Notes: generated by a model from the letters alone, not told the origin. DNA of 64,000 bases from Corynebacterium ulcerans (GCF_900187135.1 NZ_LT906443.1:1984001-2048000); one strand, 5' to 3'; numbered from the stretch's first letter, positions 1 to 8,056 are shown. Made by a program: numbers and translations.

Positions 1-146
1 ACAAAAAAGATGCGTACTAAGGTTGGGTCGATTTGGTAACGAACTCCAATGCCCTCGCAGACACCTAAGAGCTTCGCCTCGCTGCCTTGATCGCGAGGTA
101 AACGTACTGGGCGAGTGTCCCACATCTGATGAAGTGTCTCGTTCAT
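1..146 (-). CDS. esrI: EsrI-like PspC-domain membrane protein, N-terminal part
   Basis: This minus-strand reading frame runs off the left edge, so only the N-terminal 48 residues are visible. It starts with MNETLHQMWDTRPVRLPRDQ and continues into LLGVCEGIGVRYQIDPTLVR, a typical PspC domain opening. The ATG at 146 is preferred over the one at 155 because GGAAAG lies just upstream of it. In C. glutamicum a PspC-domain integral membrane protein, EsrI, is encoded divergently from the PspC-domain kinase EsrS and holds EsrSR inactive without envelope stress. The same divergent arrangement is seen here. The frame and domain are visible; the inhibitor role is transferred from C. glutamicum. Confidence 0.8.
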   Translation of the reverse strand, partial: MNETLHQMWDTRPVRLPRDQGSEAKLLGVCEGIGVRYQIDPTLVRIFF

Positions 147-188
147 GCTTTCCATTGTGAACGCTTATACAGAAACGCACATCGGGGA

Positions 189-217
189 AGACCCTGAATC
201 ATCAAAAATCAGGGTCT
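189..217. promoter_or_regulatory. Inverted repeat in the esrI-esrS intergenic region
   Basis: AGACCCTGA and TCAGGGTCT form a perfect 9-base inverted repeat with an 11-base spacer, midway between the divergent esrI and esrS starts. A further ATCAGGG follows at 231-237. EsrR of C. glutamicum regulates its own locus, so this is a candidate EsrR operator. The assignment is inference from position and symmetry. Confidence 0.45.
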
Positions 218-259
218 CACCTGATGGAGAATCAGGGACGCTATGGGAAGATAACATGC

Positions 260-1420
260 ATGCAACAGGCCTATCCTCCTTTCTATCGAGACCGCGATAA
301 CAACGTCATCGGAGGCGTCGCTGCAGGGCTAGCCAGGTATTTTGGGGTTAGCGTGGTAAAAGTTCGGATTGGACTTGCCGTATTAGCTTTATGCAATGGG
401 GTAGGGGTGATGGCTTATACAGCTTTGTGGATCTTCACGACGTCGAAGTCTTTCCGGAAAGAATCGACGATTCTTTCCGGAAAGACTTCTGAAACATCGG
501 CGTGGACACAATCAACAAACTGGTTTCTAGCGGCTGCAGCATTAGCCGGAGCGTTTGGAATCTCGGGATTTTTTGGGAAAGCGGCAGGTATTTCTTCGGG
601 GGCTGTGGCGGCTTTTGCGATCATTGGTGTTGGCGTGTTGTTGGCATGGCTCGCTTATGACCGGATTAATTCTGATTATGCGGTGACCATGATTGGGGCG
701 GGGGCGTCGTTAGTTTTTGTGGGGGTGTTGTTTGCGGCTGTCCAGTGGCAGGATCGTCAGTTTTTTGGCTCTGCTGTGATTACGGTGGTTCTCACTTTGG
801 CTGGTGTGGCGGCGTTAGTAGTGCCTTTTGTGGTGCGGATGTTGCAGAGGCTGAGCGTAGAGCGGGCGGAAAAGGCTGCGGCTGATGAGCGGGCGGAGAT
901 TGCGGCGAGAATTCACGATTCGGTGCTGCAGACTTTGGCACTTATCCAGAAGCGTTCGGAGGATCCGGAGGTGCGTCGATTAGCTAGGGGGCAGGAGAGG
1001 GAATTACGGCAGTGGTTGTTTTCCCCACGGGAGGATGCCACGGTTTTTAAGGCGATCGAGCGGGCTTGCGGCGAGGTAGAAGACATGTTTGCCATAACAA
1101 TTTCGCCTGTGATCGTGGGGGAGGATCGGCCATTGGACGCATCGACGAAGTCCGCGGTGTTGGCTGCGCGTGAGGCGATGGTGAATGCGGCGAAGCATTC
1201 GGGGGAGAGCTCTGCGGATGTGTATGCGGAGTGTTTTGAGGAGCTGGCTATTTTTGTGCGGGATCGTGGGCCGGGGTTTGACCTTGAGGCTGTGGATGAG
1301 AGCCGGCATGGCGTTCGCGATTCTATCCTGGGGCGTGTGAAGCGCGCTGGCGGTGACGTGCAGATTCATAATTCGTCGGGAACTGAGGTAGCCATTCGCA
1401 TGCCTTTCAAGAAACAATAG
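260..1420 (+). CDS. esrS: EsrS-like sensor histidine kinase with N-terminal PspC domain
   Basis: This membrane sensor kinase is likely activated by cell-envelope stress and phosphorylates the adjacent LuxR-type regulator. Residues 6-60 form a PspC domain (YRDRDNNVIGGVAAGLARYF) ending in a membrane segment. Several more membrane helices follow up to about residue 195. A HisKA_3-type dimerisation domain carries ARIHDSVLQTL, with the phosphoacceptor at about His219, and a C-terminal HATPase domain has the N-box REAMVNAAKHSG and the glycine-rich DRGPGFDL. The start at 260 is chosen over the ATG at 224 because GGAAG lies at 246-250. A 45-base palindrome (445-489) encodes SKSFRKESTILSGKTSET in the cytoplasmic stretch just after the PspC domain. 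The regulator gene follows after 5 bases, so the two are co-transcribed. Compared with C. glutamicum EsrSR, the fit is strong. Confidence 0.85.
   Translation: MQQAYPPFYRDRDNNVIGGVAAGLARYFGVSVVKVRIGLAVLALCNGVGVMAYTALWIFTTSKSFRKESTILSGKTSETSAWTQSTNWFLAAAALAGAFGISGFFGKAAGISSGAVAAFAIIGVGVLLAWLAYDRINSDYAVTMIGAGASLVFVGVLFAAVQWQDRQFFGSAVITVVLTLAGVAALVVPFVVRMLQRLSVERAEKAAADERAEIAARIHDSVLQTLALIQKRSEDPEVRRLARGQERELRQWLFSPREDATVFKAIERACGEVEDMFAITISPVIVGEDRPLDASTKSAVLAAREAMVNAAKHSGESSADVYAECFEELAIFVRDRGPGFDLEAVDESRHGVRDSILGRVKRAGGDVQIHNSSGTEVAIRMPFKKQ
445..489. repeat. Dispersed palindrome, copy in esrS
   Basis: This is the longest copy in the window: perfect 22-base arms around a single A. The 23-base core is extended on both sides by matching GAAGTCTTTCC / GGAAAGACTTC arms. 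It is read in the KESTILS frame. Confidence 0.95.
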
Positions 1421-1425
1421 GAAGC

Positions 1426-2103
1426 ATGAAGGTTTTTCTCGTTGACGATCATTCTGTGTTCCGTGCGGGCGTTCGCGCTGAGATCGGAGGTGATGTGGAG
1501 ATCGTGGGGGAAGCTGGGACTGTCAGCGAGGCCGTGGCGGGCATTGATGCATCCAACCCTGATGTCGTGCTTCTCGACGTTCACATGCCTGACGGCGGAG
1601 GGGTGGCAGTGTTGCGTGGGGTCGAAACGCCTGCGCGGTTTTTGGCTTTGAGCGTTTCTGATGCTGCTGAAGACGTGATCTCCGTGATTCGCGCGGGGGC
1701 CAGGGGATACGTGACAAAAACGATTTCGGGCACAGAGCTTGTCGACGCCATCACGCGGGTGCACGACGGTGACGCCGTGTTTTCGCCACGACTAGCGGGT
1801 TTTGTCCTCGATGCATTTGCTCGTCCTGATCCTATGGGGGCTGGAGTCGTTGACTCTCCGGAAACCGATAGAGAAGTAGAAGAAGGCAAGCAGATTTCTG
1901 ATCCAGTGGTGGATGCACTGACCCGGAGAGAATTGGAAGTGCTGCGATTGCTGGCCCGTGGGTACACGTATAAAGAAATTGGGGCGCAGCTTTTCATATC
2001 GGTCAAAACCGTCGAAACGCATGCTTCGAATATTCTCCGGAAGACCCAGCAGTCGAATAGGCATGCGCTGACTCGCTGGGCGCATTCTCGCGATTTAGAT
2101 TAG
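1426..2103 (+). CDS. esrR: EsrR-like LuxR-family response regulator
   Basis: This is a 225-residue NarL/LuxR-type response regulator. The receiver domain has the acidic pair Asp7-Asp8, the phosphoacceptor Asp51 in VVLLDVHMPDG and the conserved lysine in GYVTKT. A linker of about 35 residues leads to a LuxR-type helix-turn-helix at about 164-215 (RRELEVLRLLARGYTYKEIG, then SVKTVETH). It lies 5 bases downstream of the kinase gene, so it is the cognate partner. In C. glutamicum EsrR controls its own locus, ABC transporters and heat-shock genes. No palindrome copy is present inside this gene. Confidence 0.87.
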   Translation: MKVFLVDDHSVFRAGVRAEIGGDVEIVGEAGTVSEAVAGIDASNPDVVLLDVHMPDGGGVAVLRGVETPARFLALSVSDAAEDVISVIRAGARGYVTKTISGTELVDAITRVHDGDAVFSPRLAGFVLDAFARPDPMGAGVVDSPETDREVEEGKQISDPVVDALTRRELEVLRLLARGYTYKEIGAQLFISVKTVETHASNILRKTQQSNRHALTRWAHSRDLD

Positions 2104-2107
2104 GTCG

Positions 2108-2740
2108 CTAGGACTGGGAACGGATGTCGATCACAACGCGTGTGGGATCGGGGACAATCTGTACCGAATAAGGGTGTTCGGCGTCCAAACCGATAACAAA
2201 TTGTGAACGGCCTTCTACGGTGCCAGCAGATTTAACCTCGGTGATGTTTCCGGCGCCCTGCACAGTGCCGATCTGTGGATCCTGCTTGCCGAGCTCAAAA
2301 GGGAGCAGCGTGCCGTCAATATTGACGTTGAGCGCTGCCTTGCCGCGAACCTGGATAGGGTTACCACTTGCTTGCTGCGTCGGAGAAGACGTGTAGTCCA
2401 CAAACCAGCCGGGGGTTCCAGTCCCTTCGATATCAAATACCACGCGATCAAAGGTCTCGTGATGCCCAACTCGGACACCTGTGACGATGGATTCGGACTT
2501 CTCCGGGCGCTGCGTTTTTGCTTCCTTGTTGGCATCGCCTAAAGGAGTCAGGCCGGCATTAGACGAGGATGCCGGTGCTGAGGGCAGTTCCGAGTGCGTA
2601 GATGCTGAAGCAACAGCATCGTTCGGCGCAGAAGCTTCATGTGTAGAACATGCGGCTAGTCCTGTCACGCTTAGGGCAGCTGCAAGCGCAGCAGCGGACA
2701 GCTTCCAACGGGAGTAACTGCCAACTGGATGTTCATTCAT
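2108..2740 (-). CDS. Secreted lipoprotein with AMIN-like domain
   Basis: This 210-residue protein has a signal peptide and the lipobox VTGLAAC, giving a lipid-anchored Cys at about residue 30. A Ser/Ala-rich linker to about residue 80 is followed by a beta-rich domain starting near ESIVTGVRVGHHETFDRVVF and ending in DPTRVVIDIRS. That C-terminal domain fits the actinobacterial AMIN-like family, thought to bind cell-wall components. It converges tail-to-tail with esrR, with only four bases between the stop codons and no visible terminator. Family assignment is by pattern; no activity is shown. Confidence 0.7.
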   Translation of the reverse strand: MNEHPVGSYSRWKLSAAALAAALSVTGLAACSTHEASAPNDAVASASTHSELPSAPASSSNAGLTPLGDANKEAKTQRPEKSESIVTGVRVGHHETFDRVVFDIEGTGTPGWFVDYTSSPTQQASGNPIQVRGKAALNVNIDGTLLPFELGKQDPQIGTVQGAGNITEVKSAGTVEGRSQFVIGLDAEHPYSVQIVPDPTRVVIDIRSQS

Positions 2741-2884
2741 GTGTCCTACCGTAACGCGCCAGGTGACTCATAATGAAGCCTAGGAGCGATATTCCAGCTA
2801 ATCGTTGTGAAATTGAGATACGCTTCAAGTGTGATGCAGCTTAATGAATGGCTGGTTTTCGTGTATTGAGCACACAGAGCGGGC

Positions 2885-2903
2885 TTAGCTGCACCTTACT
2901 TAA
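2885..2903. promoter_or_regulatory. Weak DtxR-like box
   Basis: The 19 bases TTAGCTGCACCTTACTTAA match 13 of 19 positions of the DtxR consensus and end 21 bases before the next start codon. Iron control of the ferredoxin-like gene would make sense, but the match is weak. Confidence 0.3.
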
Positions 2904-2924
2904 TTACACGGTACGCTAATCGTC

Positions 2925-3791
2925 ATGACTGACCTGTGCTCTGACGTTCACATCGAGCCGCTACCCGGAACTTCCAAAGTGGGCGATACGTATGTGCTGC
3001 TGGAGCACACCGGGGCATGGAGCCACGACATCCTTGATGGACGTACGTTCACTGCGGAAGTGTCTTCGAGACTTAAAGCGCTGGGCGTAGGACTCTATTT
3101 GATCCGGAAGCCGGGCCGGGCTGGGCACGTCGATAAGCCACTCAAAACGGTGTACTTAGTGTTTGGATCCGCAGGAATAGCGGAAACGCTCACGGTAGAA
3201 AAAGCCGAAGATGTTTGTTCTTTGGACCTTTCGGGGCCGGGAAAAAACGGGGCGGCGCGGGTCGTAGACCCCATTCTTCTTATCTGCACTCACGCCAAAC
3301 GAGACGTTTGTTGTGCGGTCAAAGGTCGGCCCATTGCGGCATCATTATGCAGAGCCTTCCCAGAAGCTCCTATTTGGGAATGCAGCCATACCAAAGGACA
3401 TCGCTTTGCTCCCTCTATGGTTCTGATGCCATGGGGATATGCCTGGGGCAGACTCAACGAGGTTGCGTCGCAAGAGCTCTATCGCACCGCACGGCGTGGG
3501 GAGCTCTTCCTCCCCGGGTGCCGTGGCCGAGGCATCTGGGCACCTGAGGGACAAGTAGCCGAGGTCGCGGTGGCAGAGCACCTGGCGAGCAATGGCGAAA
3601 AACCACGGCTTGGGCAGTTTGTGTGGGAAAGAATCGACGATTCTTCCCTTATCACCGAAGCATCAGGCGATCGGTCTTGGATCGTGTCCATGCATGAGGC
3701 GGAGGTGGAAGGCGTTGTGGCGTCGTGTGGAAATCCTCCAACAACGGGAAAAGCCTGGTTTGTTGATTCCGTGGTGAAACAGCAGCCATGA
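2925..3791 (+). CDS. Sucrase/ferredoxin-like (thioredoxin-fold Fe-S) protein
   Basis: This 288-residue protein belongs to the sucrase/ferredoxin-like family, a thioredoxin-like fold that in some members carries a [2Fe-2S] cluster. Visible signatures are ICTHAKRDVCCAVKGRPIA at about residues 123-141, with the Cys pair, and ECSHTKGHRFAPSMVLMPWG at about 152-171. The role is not established; an iron-sulfur electron carrier is the usual suggestion. A palindrome copy near the C-terminus encodes WERIDDSS. The gene stands alone and converges on metI. Confidence 0.75.
   Translation: MTDLCSDVHIEPLPGTSKVGDTYVLLEHTGAWSHDILDGRTFTAEVSSRLKALGVGLYLIRKPGRAGHVDKPLKTVYLVFGSAGIAETLTVEKAEDVCSLDLSGPGKNGAARVVDPILLICTHAKRDVCCAVKGRPIAASLCRAFPEAPIWECSHTKGHRFAPSMVLMPWGYAWGRLNEVASQELYRTARRGELFLPGCRGRGIWAPEGQVAEVAVAEHLASNGEKPRLGQFVWERIDDSSLITEASGDRSWIVSMHEAEVEGVVASCGNPPTTGKAWFVDSVVKQQP
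3625..3648. repeat. Dispersed palindrome, copy in ferredoxin-like gene
   Basis: The sequence follows the consensus but lacks one T in the right arm. It is read in the ERIDDS frame within the last fifth of the protein. Confidence 0.9.
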
Positions 3792-3837
3792 ATCGTTGTA
3801 TTTGACCGCAAGCTGTTAAATCTATGAAGACAGAAAA

Positions 3838-3870
3838 GTGGGCGCCGTACAAGAAAAGTATGGCGCCCAC
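3838..3870 (-). terminator. Terminator of the metNI operon
   Basis: GTGGGCGCC pairs with GGCGCCCAC across a 15-base loop. On the minus strand the stem is followed by TTTTCTG, so it terminates transcription coming from metI. Confidence 0.75.
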
Positions 3871-3893
3871 GGGAAAGAATCGACGGTTCTTTC
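3871..3893. repeat. Dispersed palindrome between metI stop and its terminator
   Basis: The copy abuts the terminator stem and reaches the last base of the metI stop codon. It has one mismatch in the right arm (GGTTC) and ends in CT instead of CC. Confidence 0.85.
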
Positions 3894-4570
3894 TATCGTC
3901 GCATGATTTTCTTTGACAGCCAGTTACCAAAGAGCTGTGCGATCTGAACGATAAGGATGATCACGAAGGTTGCTACGTAGGTGACCTCCCAATCGTAAGC
4001 ACGGTAGCCGTAGACGATGGCAAAGTCTCCGAGACCGCCGCCGCCGATATAGCCGGCCATGGCAGACATATCCACGATGGCAATAAAGATGAAGGTGTAA
4101 CCGAGGACCAATGGCCCTAGGGCCTCGGGAACGATCACCGACGTGATGATTTTCCAGGGACTTGCTCCCATGGAACGGGCTGCCTCGATAACGCCGGGAT
4201 CAATTGTGACAAGGTTTTGTTCCACGATGCGCGCAACGGCAAAGGTGGCGGCGATGGACATAATGAACATGGCGGCTTCGCGACCAATGGTCGTACCCAC
4301 TACCGCCAGCGTGAGTGGGCCGAATGCCGTAATCATGATGATAAACGGGATTGGGCGAACAAAATTCACCAAGATATTAATAACGGTGTAGATGAATTTG
4401 TTGTGGAGAATTCCGCCGGTGCGGGTGGTGTACAACAAGACGCCGAGGGCAAGGCCCAGCAGGCCACCGACGACGAGAGTAACTGACACCATGATGAGGG
4501 TATCCACGATGGCAGAGGTGAAGGTGTCGCCGAGGCGGGACCAGTTGGCGGCGAGGATCTGAGTGGTCAT
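3893..4570 (-). CDS. metI: Methionine ABC transporter permease MetI
   Basis: This 225-residue integral membrane protein of the MetI/BPD family forms the channel of the high-affinity methionine importer. It has about five to six membrane helices and the cytoplasmic coupling-loop motif EAARSMGASPWKIITSVIVP at about residues 130-149. It overlaps the upstream metN by 4 bases, so translation is probably coupled. The gene ends at a palindrome copy and a strong terminator. Confidence 0.92.
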   Translation of the reverse strand: MTTQILAANWSRLGDTFTSAIVDTLIMVSVTLVVGGLLGLALGVLLYTTRTGGILHNKFIYTVINILVNFVRPIPFIIMITAFGPLTLAVVGTTIGREAAMFIMSIAATFAVARIVEQNLVTIDPGVIEAARSMGASPWKIITSVIVPEALGPLVLGYTFIFIAIVDMSAMAGYIGGGGLGDFAIVYGYRAYDWEVTYVATFVIILIVQIAQLFGNWLSKKIMRR

Positions 4571-5589
4571 CGCTGGATCTCCTGGATGTCGGTGGTGGTG
4601 GCAAGGTAAGCGAAGAAGTCATCAATGACGCTGTCGGGGCCTGTGAGACGGACAGTGACTTTGCCAAAGGAATGTTTCTGCAGCGTAGTGATGCCACCGT
4701 GCACGATCCCGATTCCGGCTCCTGCGTCTTTGGCTTGTGCCGCTGCGGTGAAAAATCCCGAGTCCTCAGAGAGCGTGATGGTAAAGAGACGGCCCTCGTG
4801 CGCCAGAAGATCTTCCGATTCAATGGCGTCGGGAGTATTGCGTAACGACGTAGCAACGAAGCGCTGGGCCACGTGCGTCTGTGGATGTGAAAAGACCTCG
4901 TAGACGCTGCCGTATTCGACCACTTTTCCGTTTTCCATGACCGCAACCTTGTCGGCGATAGAGCGGATAACCTCCATCTCATGAGTGATCACGACGATGG
5001 TAATCCCCAATTCGCGATTGACCTTACGCAAAAGGTCGAGCACTTCATGCGTGGTTTCTGGGTCCAGCGCTGAGGTGGCTTCGTCGGCAAGCAAAAGCGC
5101 CGGGTTGTTGGCGAGCGCACGGGCAATGCCGACGCGCTGCTTTTGTCCGCCCGACAGTTCCTCGGGGTAGTTGCCGCCGCGATCGGAGAGCCCCACGAAT
5201 GCGAGGAGCTCGTCGACACGCCGCTTACGCTCCTGCTTCTCGACGCCCGCCAGCTTCAACGGATACTCAATATTTCCGGCAGCCGTGCGAGAAGTGAACA
5301 GGTTGAATTGCTGAAAAATCATTCCAATGCCAGCACGAATGCTGCGGAGTTTCTTCTCAGGCATGCCCACGATGTCCGTACCATCCAGGCGCAGATGCCC
5401 CGAGGTAGGGAAGTCGAGGCCGTTAATCATGCGGACAAGTGTTGATTTTCCGGCGCCAGAGTAACCAATGACGCCAAGGATTTCGCCCGGTTCGACGGTC
5501 AAGGTGATGCCATCGAGAGCGGTGATATTTTTCTTACCTGAGCTGAAGACTTTGGTGATGTCTTCAAACTCGATACGGGTTCCGTTCAT
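4567..5589 (-). CDS. metN: Methionine ABC transporter ATP-binding protein MetN
   Basis: This 340-residue ATPase drives methionine import. It shows Walker A (GYSGAGKST), the signature LSGGQKQRVGIARAL, Walker B (LLLADEATSALDP) and the H-loop (VITHEMEV). After about residue 260 comes a C-terminal NIL regulatory domain that binds methionine and mediates transinhibition in MetN proteins. It lies between metQ and metI in one minus-strand operon. Confidence 0.93.
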   Translation of the reverse strand: MNGTRIEFEDITKVFSSGKKNITALDGITLTVEPGEILGVIGYSGAGKSTLVRMINGLDFPTSGHLRLDGTDIVGMPEKKLRSIRAGIGMIFQQFNLFTSRTAAGNIEYPLKLAGVEKQERKRRVDELLAFVGLSDRGGNYPEELSGGQKQRVGIARALANNPALLLADEATSALDPETTHEVLDLLRKVNRELGITIVVITHEMEVIRSIADKVAVMENGKVVEYGSVYEVFSHPQTHVAQRFVATSLRNTPDAIESEDLLAHEGRLFTITLSEDSGFFTAAAQAKDAGAGIGIVHGGITTLQKHSFGKVTVRLTGPDSVIDDFFAYLATTTDIQEIQR

Positions 5590-5635
5590 AGGGAATGCCT
5601 TCTGCTGTTAAACACGTAAAACGTGGGCCAAACTT

Positions 5636-6493
5636 TTAGGATTGCTTTTGAAGTCGATCGAGAATCTGTTGTAGCTCCTCAGGCGAGCGCTTGACTTCCA
5701 CAGAGGTTCCCTTTGAATCTTCTGCAAGTGCGGCCTGCACTTCGGGGGTGTGCCATAGCTCGATAAGCTTCTGCCACCTCGGGTCGTCTTTATTCTCCTT
5801 CTTGGCCACTAACACATTGATATAAGGCTCTGCCTCTGCAGAAGAAGGATCGTCTTGGCAAATCGTGGTTTTGGCATCGATTCCTGCACGATCGAGGAAA
5901 GTGTTATTGATGACTGCAGGTTTTCCTTCGCCATAGGCCGCCGGCGCTGAAGCCGCCTCAACCGGAGTGACGGAGACCTTGGATTGCTCTTTATCAATAT
6001 CTGCCGGTGCCGGTAGATCGGGGCTGCCCTCTTTAAGCTTGAGCAGGCCTGCTGCCACTAAAACATTCAAAGCACGAGCTTGGTTTGTTGGGTCATTAGG
6101 AATCGCCACGGAGTTTCCCTCAATTCCTTCGAGCGAATCGTGGCCCTTCCAAAATAGCGCCAGAGGGATAATCTCGGTCGAACCGACAGGCACCAAATCA
6201 GAGCCGGACTTGACGTTATATTCAGCAAGGAACTTCAAATGCTGAAACAAATTCACGTCCAGCTGGTTCTGGCTGAGAGCTTGATTAGGAGTGGAAAAGT
6301 CAGAAAATTCGACGACATCGAGTGCGATTCCCGCTTCTGCCGCTTTGTCTTTCCAGACTGTCCATGCTTTTTTCGTGGAGTCAGTGGTGCCGATTCGGAC
6401 AGAATCGTCGATTCTTTCCGAAGAACAAGCGACAAGTCCGGTAGCGGCGATGGCCGCCGCCGCGATGGCCGCGATGCTGTGACGAATATTCAT
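5636..6493 (-). CDS. metQ: Methionine-binding lipoprotein MetQ, copy 1
   Basis: This substrate-binding lipoprotein belongs to the NlpA/MetQ family and has a lipobox (TGLVAC). Family motifs IGTTDSTKKAW, FWKGHDSLEGIEG, NDPTNQARALNVL and KPAVINNTFLDRAGID are all present. The start at 6493 (MNIRHSIAA) gives a signal peptide like that of the paralogue; the upstream ATG at 6520 would add nine charged residues. A palindrome copy encodes ERIDDSV directly after the lipid-attachment CSS, where the neighbouring paralogue has DAKDGTTI. This copy heads the metQ-metN-metI unit and has its own McbR-like site. Confidence 0.9.
   Translation of the reverse strand: MNIRHSIAAIAAAAIAATGLVACSSERIDDSVRIGTTDSTKKAWTVWKDKAAEAGIALDVVEFSDFSTPNQALSQNQLDVNLFQHLKFLAEYNVKSGSDLVPVGSTEIIPLALFWKGHDSLEGIEGNSVAIPNDPTNQARALNVLVAAGLLKLKEGSPDLPAPADIDKEQSKVSVTPVEAASAPAAYGEGKPAVINNTFLDRAGIDAKTTICQDDPSSAEAEPYINVLVAKKENKDDPRWQKLIELWHTPEVQAALAEDSKGTSVEVKRSPEELQQILDRLQKQS
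6397..6419. repeat. Dispersed palindrome, copy in metQ 1
   Basis: The right arm is intact, the left arm starts GGACAG, and the centre is T. It is read in the ERIDDS frame at the N-terminus of the mature lipoprotein. Confidence 0.9.
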
Positions 6494-6603
6494 GGACGCG
6501 TGTTTTCTTCCTTCTGGCAATTCTTCGGCAGGGTGTTGTAGTTGTTTATGAAAAGCAGTTGAATTTTTGTTATCGCTGGCAGAGTAGTCGAGCGAACTTA
6601 TTT

Positions 6604-6619
6604 TGTACAGCTTGGTCTA
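6604..6619. promoter_or_regulatory. McbR-like operator upstream of metQ 1
   Basis: TGTAC, AGCTTG, GTCTA fits the TAGAC-N6-GTCTA operator of the C. glutamicum sulfur regulator McbR, with a perfect right half. It lies about 110 bases upstream of the metQ 1 start. Confidence 0.6.
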
Positions 6620-6666
6620 CTCTGTGCTGGGGTGGGGCAGGGGTCTGTAGGACTACAAGGCATAAA

Positions 6667-6699
6667 CGCCCCGTCCCAGCGATGCGGCTGGGGTGGGCG
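6667..6699 (-). terminator. Hairpin after metQ 2
   Basis: CGCCCCGTCCCAGC pairs with GCTGGGGTGGGCG around a short loop, immediately downstream of metQ 2. On the minus strand a short TTTA follows, so this is a weak intrinsic terminator. Confidence 0.5.
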
Positions 6700-6716
6700 T
6701 CGAAAAGCAGGAACTG

Positions 6717-7583
6717 TTATTTACCTTGAGCCTCTTCAAGTCGCTTGAGGATCTTTTGTAGTTCCTCAGGGGAGCGCTTGACCTCAATGGAAGTACCCTT
6801 GGAGTCTTCCTTGACTCCCTCTTGAACTTCGGCAGAGTGCCATAGCTCGACCAGCTTGGTGATGTTCGGGTCATCCTTCTTATCGGCTTTGGTAACAAAG
6901 GCGTTAATATAAGGCTCGGCTTCTTGGGACTCGGGGTCGTCTTGGAAAACAGCGAGCTTTGGATCAATGCCAGCTCGATCCAAGAATGAGTTGTTGATGA
7001 CGGCAGGTTTGCCCTCGCCGTAGGCTGCAGTCGTCTGGGCTGCGTCGATGGGGGTGACCTTGACTTTGGAGGCCCCTTCATCGATGTCTGCTGGTGCTGG
7101 CGTGATTAGGCCATCGTGCTTGAGCTTGAGCAATCCGGCTTGGACAAGTACGTTGATCGCGCGGCCCTGGTTCGAGGAATCGTTGGGGATGGCGATGGAT
7201 TCGCCGTCGATGCCGTCTAAAGAGTCGTGCCCTTTCCAGAACAGAGCTAGAGGGACGATTTCGGTAGCCCCAACAGGAGTGAGGTCGGCTCCTTTTCCGA
7301 CGTTGTACTCTGCGAGGAATTTGAGGTGCTGGAAGAGGTTAACGTCGATTTGATTCTGGTTCAGAGCGTCGTTGGGGGTGGAATAATCAGAAAAATCGAC
7401 GATATCGAGTTTGATTCCGGCTTCCTTGGCTTTGTCTTCGAAGGCGCTCCATGCTTTCTTTGTGGAGTCCGTTGTGCCGATTTTAATGGTGGTTCCGTCC
7501 TTGGCATCGGAGGAGCACGCTACTAAACCCGTTGCGGCAAGTGTGGATGCGGCGATAACAGCGAGGCTGCGGCGCAGTTTCAT
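6717..7583 (-). CDS. metQ: Methionine-binding lipoprotein MetQ, copy 2
   Basis: This 288-residue paralogue of the preceding lipoprotein is highly similar along its whole length (IGTTDSTKKAW, QNQIDVNLFQHLKFLAEYNV, NNSFLDRAGID). It has a signal peptide and lipobox TGLVAC. It has no palindrome insertion after the CSS, so it serves as an internal reference for what copy 1 looked like. It is separated from copy 1 by a hairpin and an McbR-like site, so the two are probably transcribed separately. The permease and ATPase would be shared. Binding preference may differ between the copies, which cannot be judged from sequence alone. Confidence 0.9.
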   Translation of the reverse strand: MKLRRSLAVIAASTLAATGLVACSSDAKDGTTIKIGTTDSTKKAWSAFEDKAKEAGIKLDIVDFSDYSTPNDALNQNQIDVNLFQHLKFLAEYNVGKGADLTPVGATEIVPLALFWKGHDSLDGIDGESIAIPNDSSNQGRAINVLVQAGLLKLKHDGLITPAPADIDEGASKVKVTPIDAAQTTAAYGEGKPAVINNSFLDRAGIDPKLAVFQDDPESQEAEPYINAFVTKADKKDDPNITKLVELWHSAEVQEGVKEDSKGTSIEVKRSPEELQKILKRLEEAQGK

Positions 7584-7677
7584 GGTGGAGTCCTTTAGTG
7601 AGATTTTGTTTGGGTGTTATGAAAATAAAAGGGTGAGCAAGAAAGCTTTTCGACGCCAGCCGAAGGCCACTTATCTA

Positions 7678-7693
7678 TAGACAGCTCGGTAAC
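7678..7693. promoter_or_regulatory. Proximal McbR-like site of metQ 2
   Basis: TAGAC, AGCTCG, GTAAC has a perfect left half and a degenerate right half of the McbR operator, about 95 bases upstream of the start. Confidence 0.4.
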
Positions 7694-7857
7694 CTCATGG
7701 ACCCTTGTGTGGATGGCCGTAACGGCTGAACCATACATATGGGCTCTGAAGGGCAGTGTGATCATCACTGTTCAGTGCCTATTTTCGCTCAGGCGAAGAT
7801 GGAAATCCTCAAGGGTTATGCGGTTATCACTGGGACAGTAGTTGAGGTCGATCAAAA

Positions 7858-7873
7858 TGTACAGCTTTGTCTA
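7858..7873. promoter_or_regulatory. Distal McbR-like site of metQ 2
   Basis: TGTAC, AGCTTT, GTCTA has the same form as the site before metQ 1, about 275 bases upstream of the metQ 2 start. Confidence 0.5.
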
Positions 7874-8056
7874 GTAATTGATCGTATTTTTATAGCGTGC
7901 ACGTTCTAATGCAGGGTTCTTTTGGAAGGAGTGATCGTGCAAAAACACCTGTAAAGCGGATATTTTGTAGGTTATGTAATCCGAGCATTAAATTTATCGA
8001 CTTTATTTTTGAATAAATTCATTCAGTGGCGGGTGGGGTGGCGATAAGGAAGATGT

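Larger units (their letters stand above)
7584..8056. other. Long non-coding region upstream of metQ 2
   Basis: No gene is seen here. The region holds two McbR-like sites (7678-7693 and 7858-7873), a copy of the 11-mer GCTTTTCGACG at 7645-7655 and a small hairpin TTCGC/GCGAA at about 7782-7798. If transcription of metQ 2 starts near the distal site, the leader would be roughly 270 bases. I could not match it to a known riboswitch. Confidence 0.5.

Noticed and set aside
7690..7857. SAM riboswitch upstream of metQ 2
   Set aside because: No known SAM-class core sequence could be recognised on the minus strand; the small hairpins alone are not enough.
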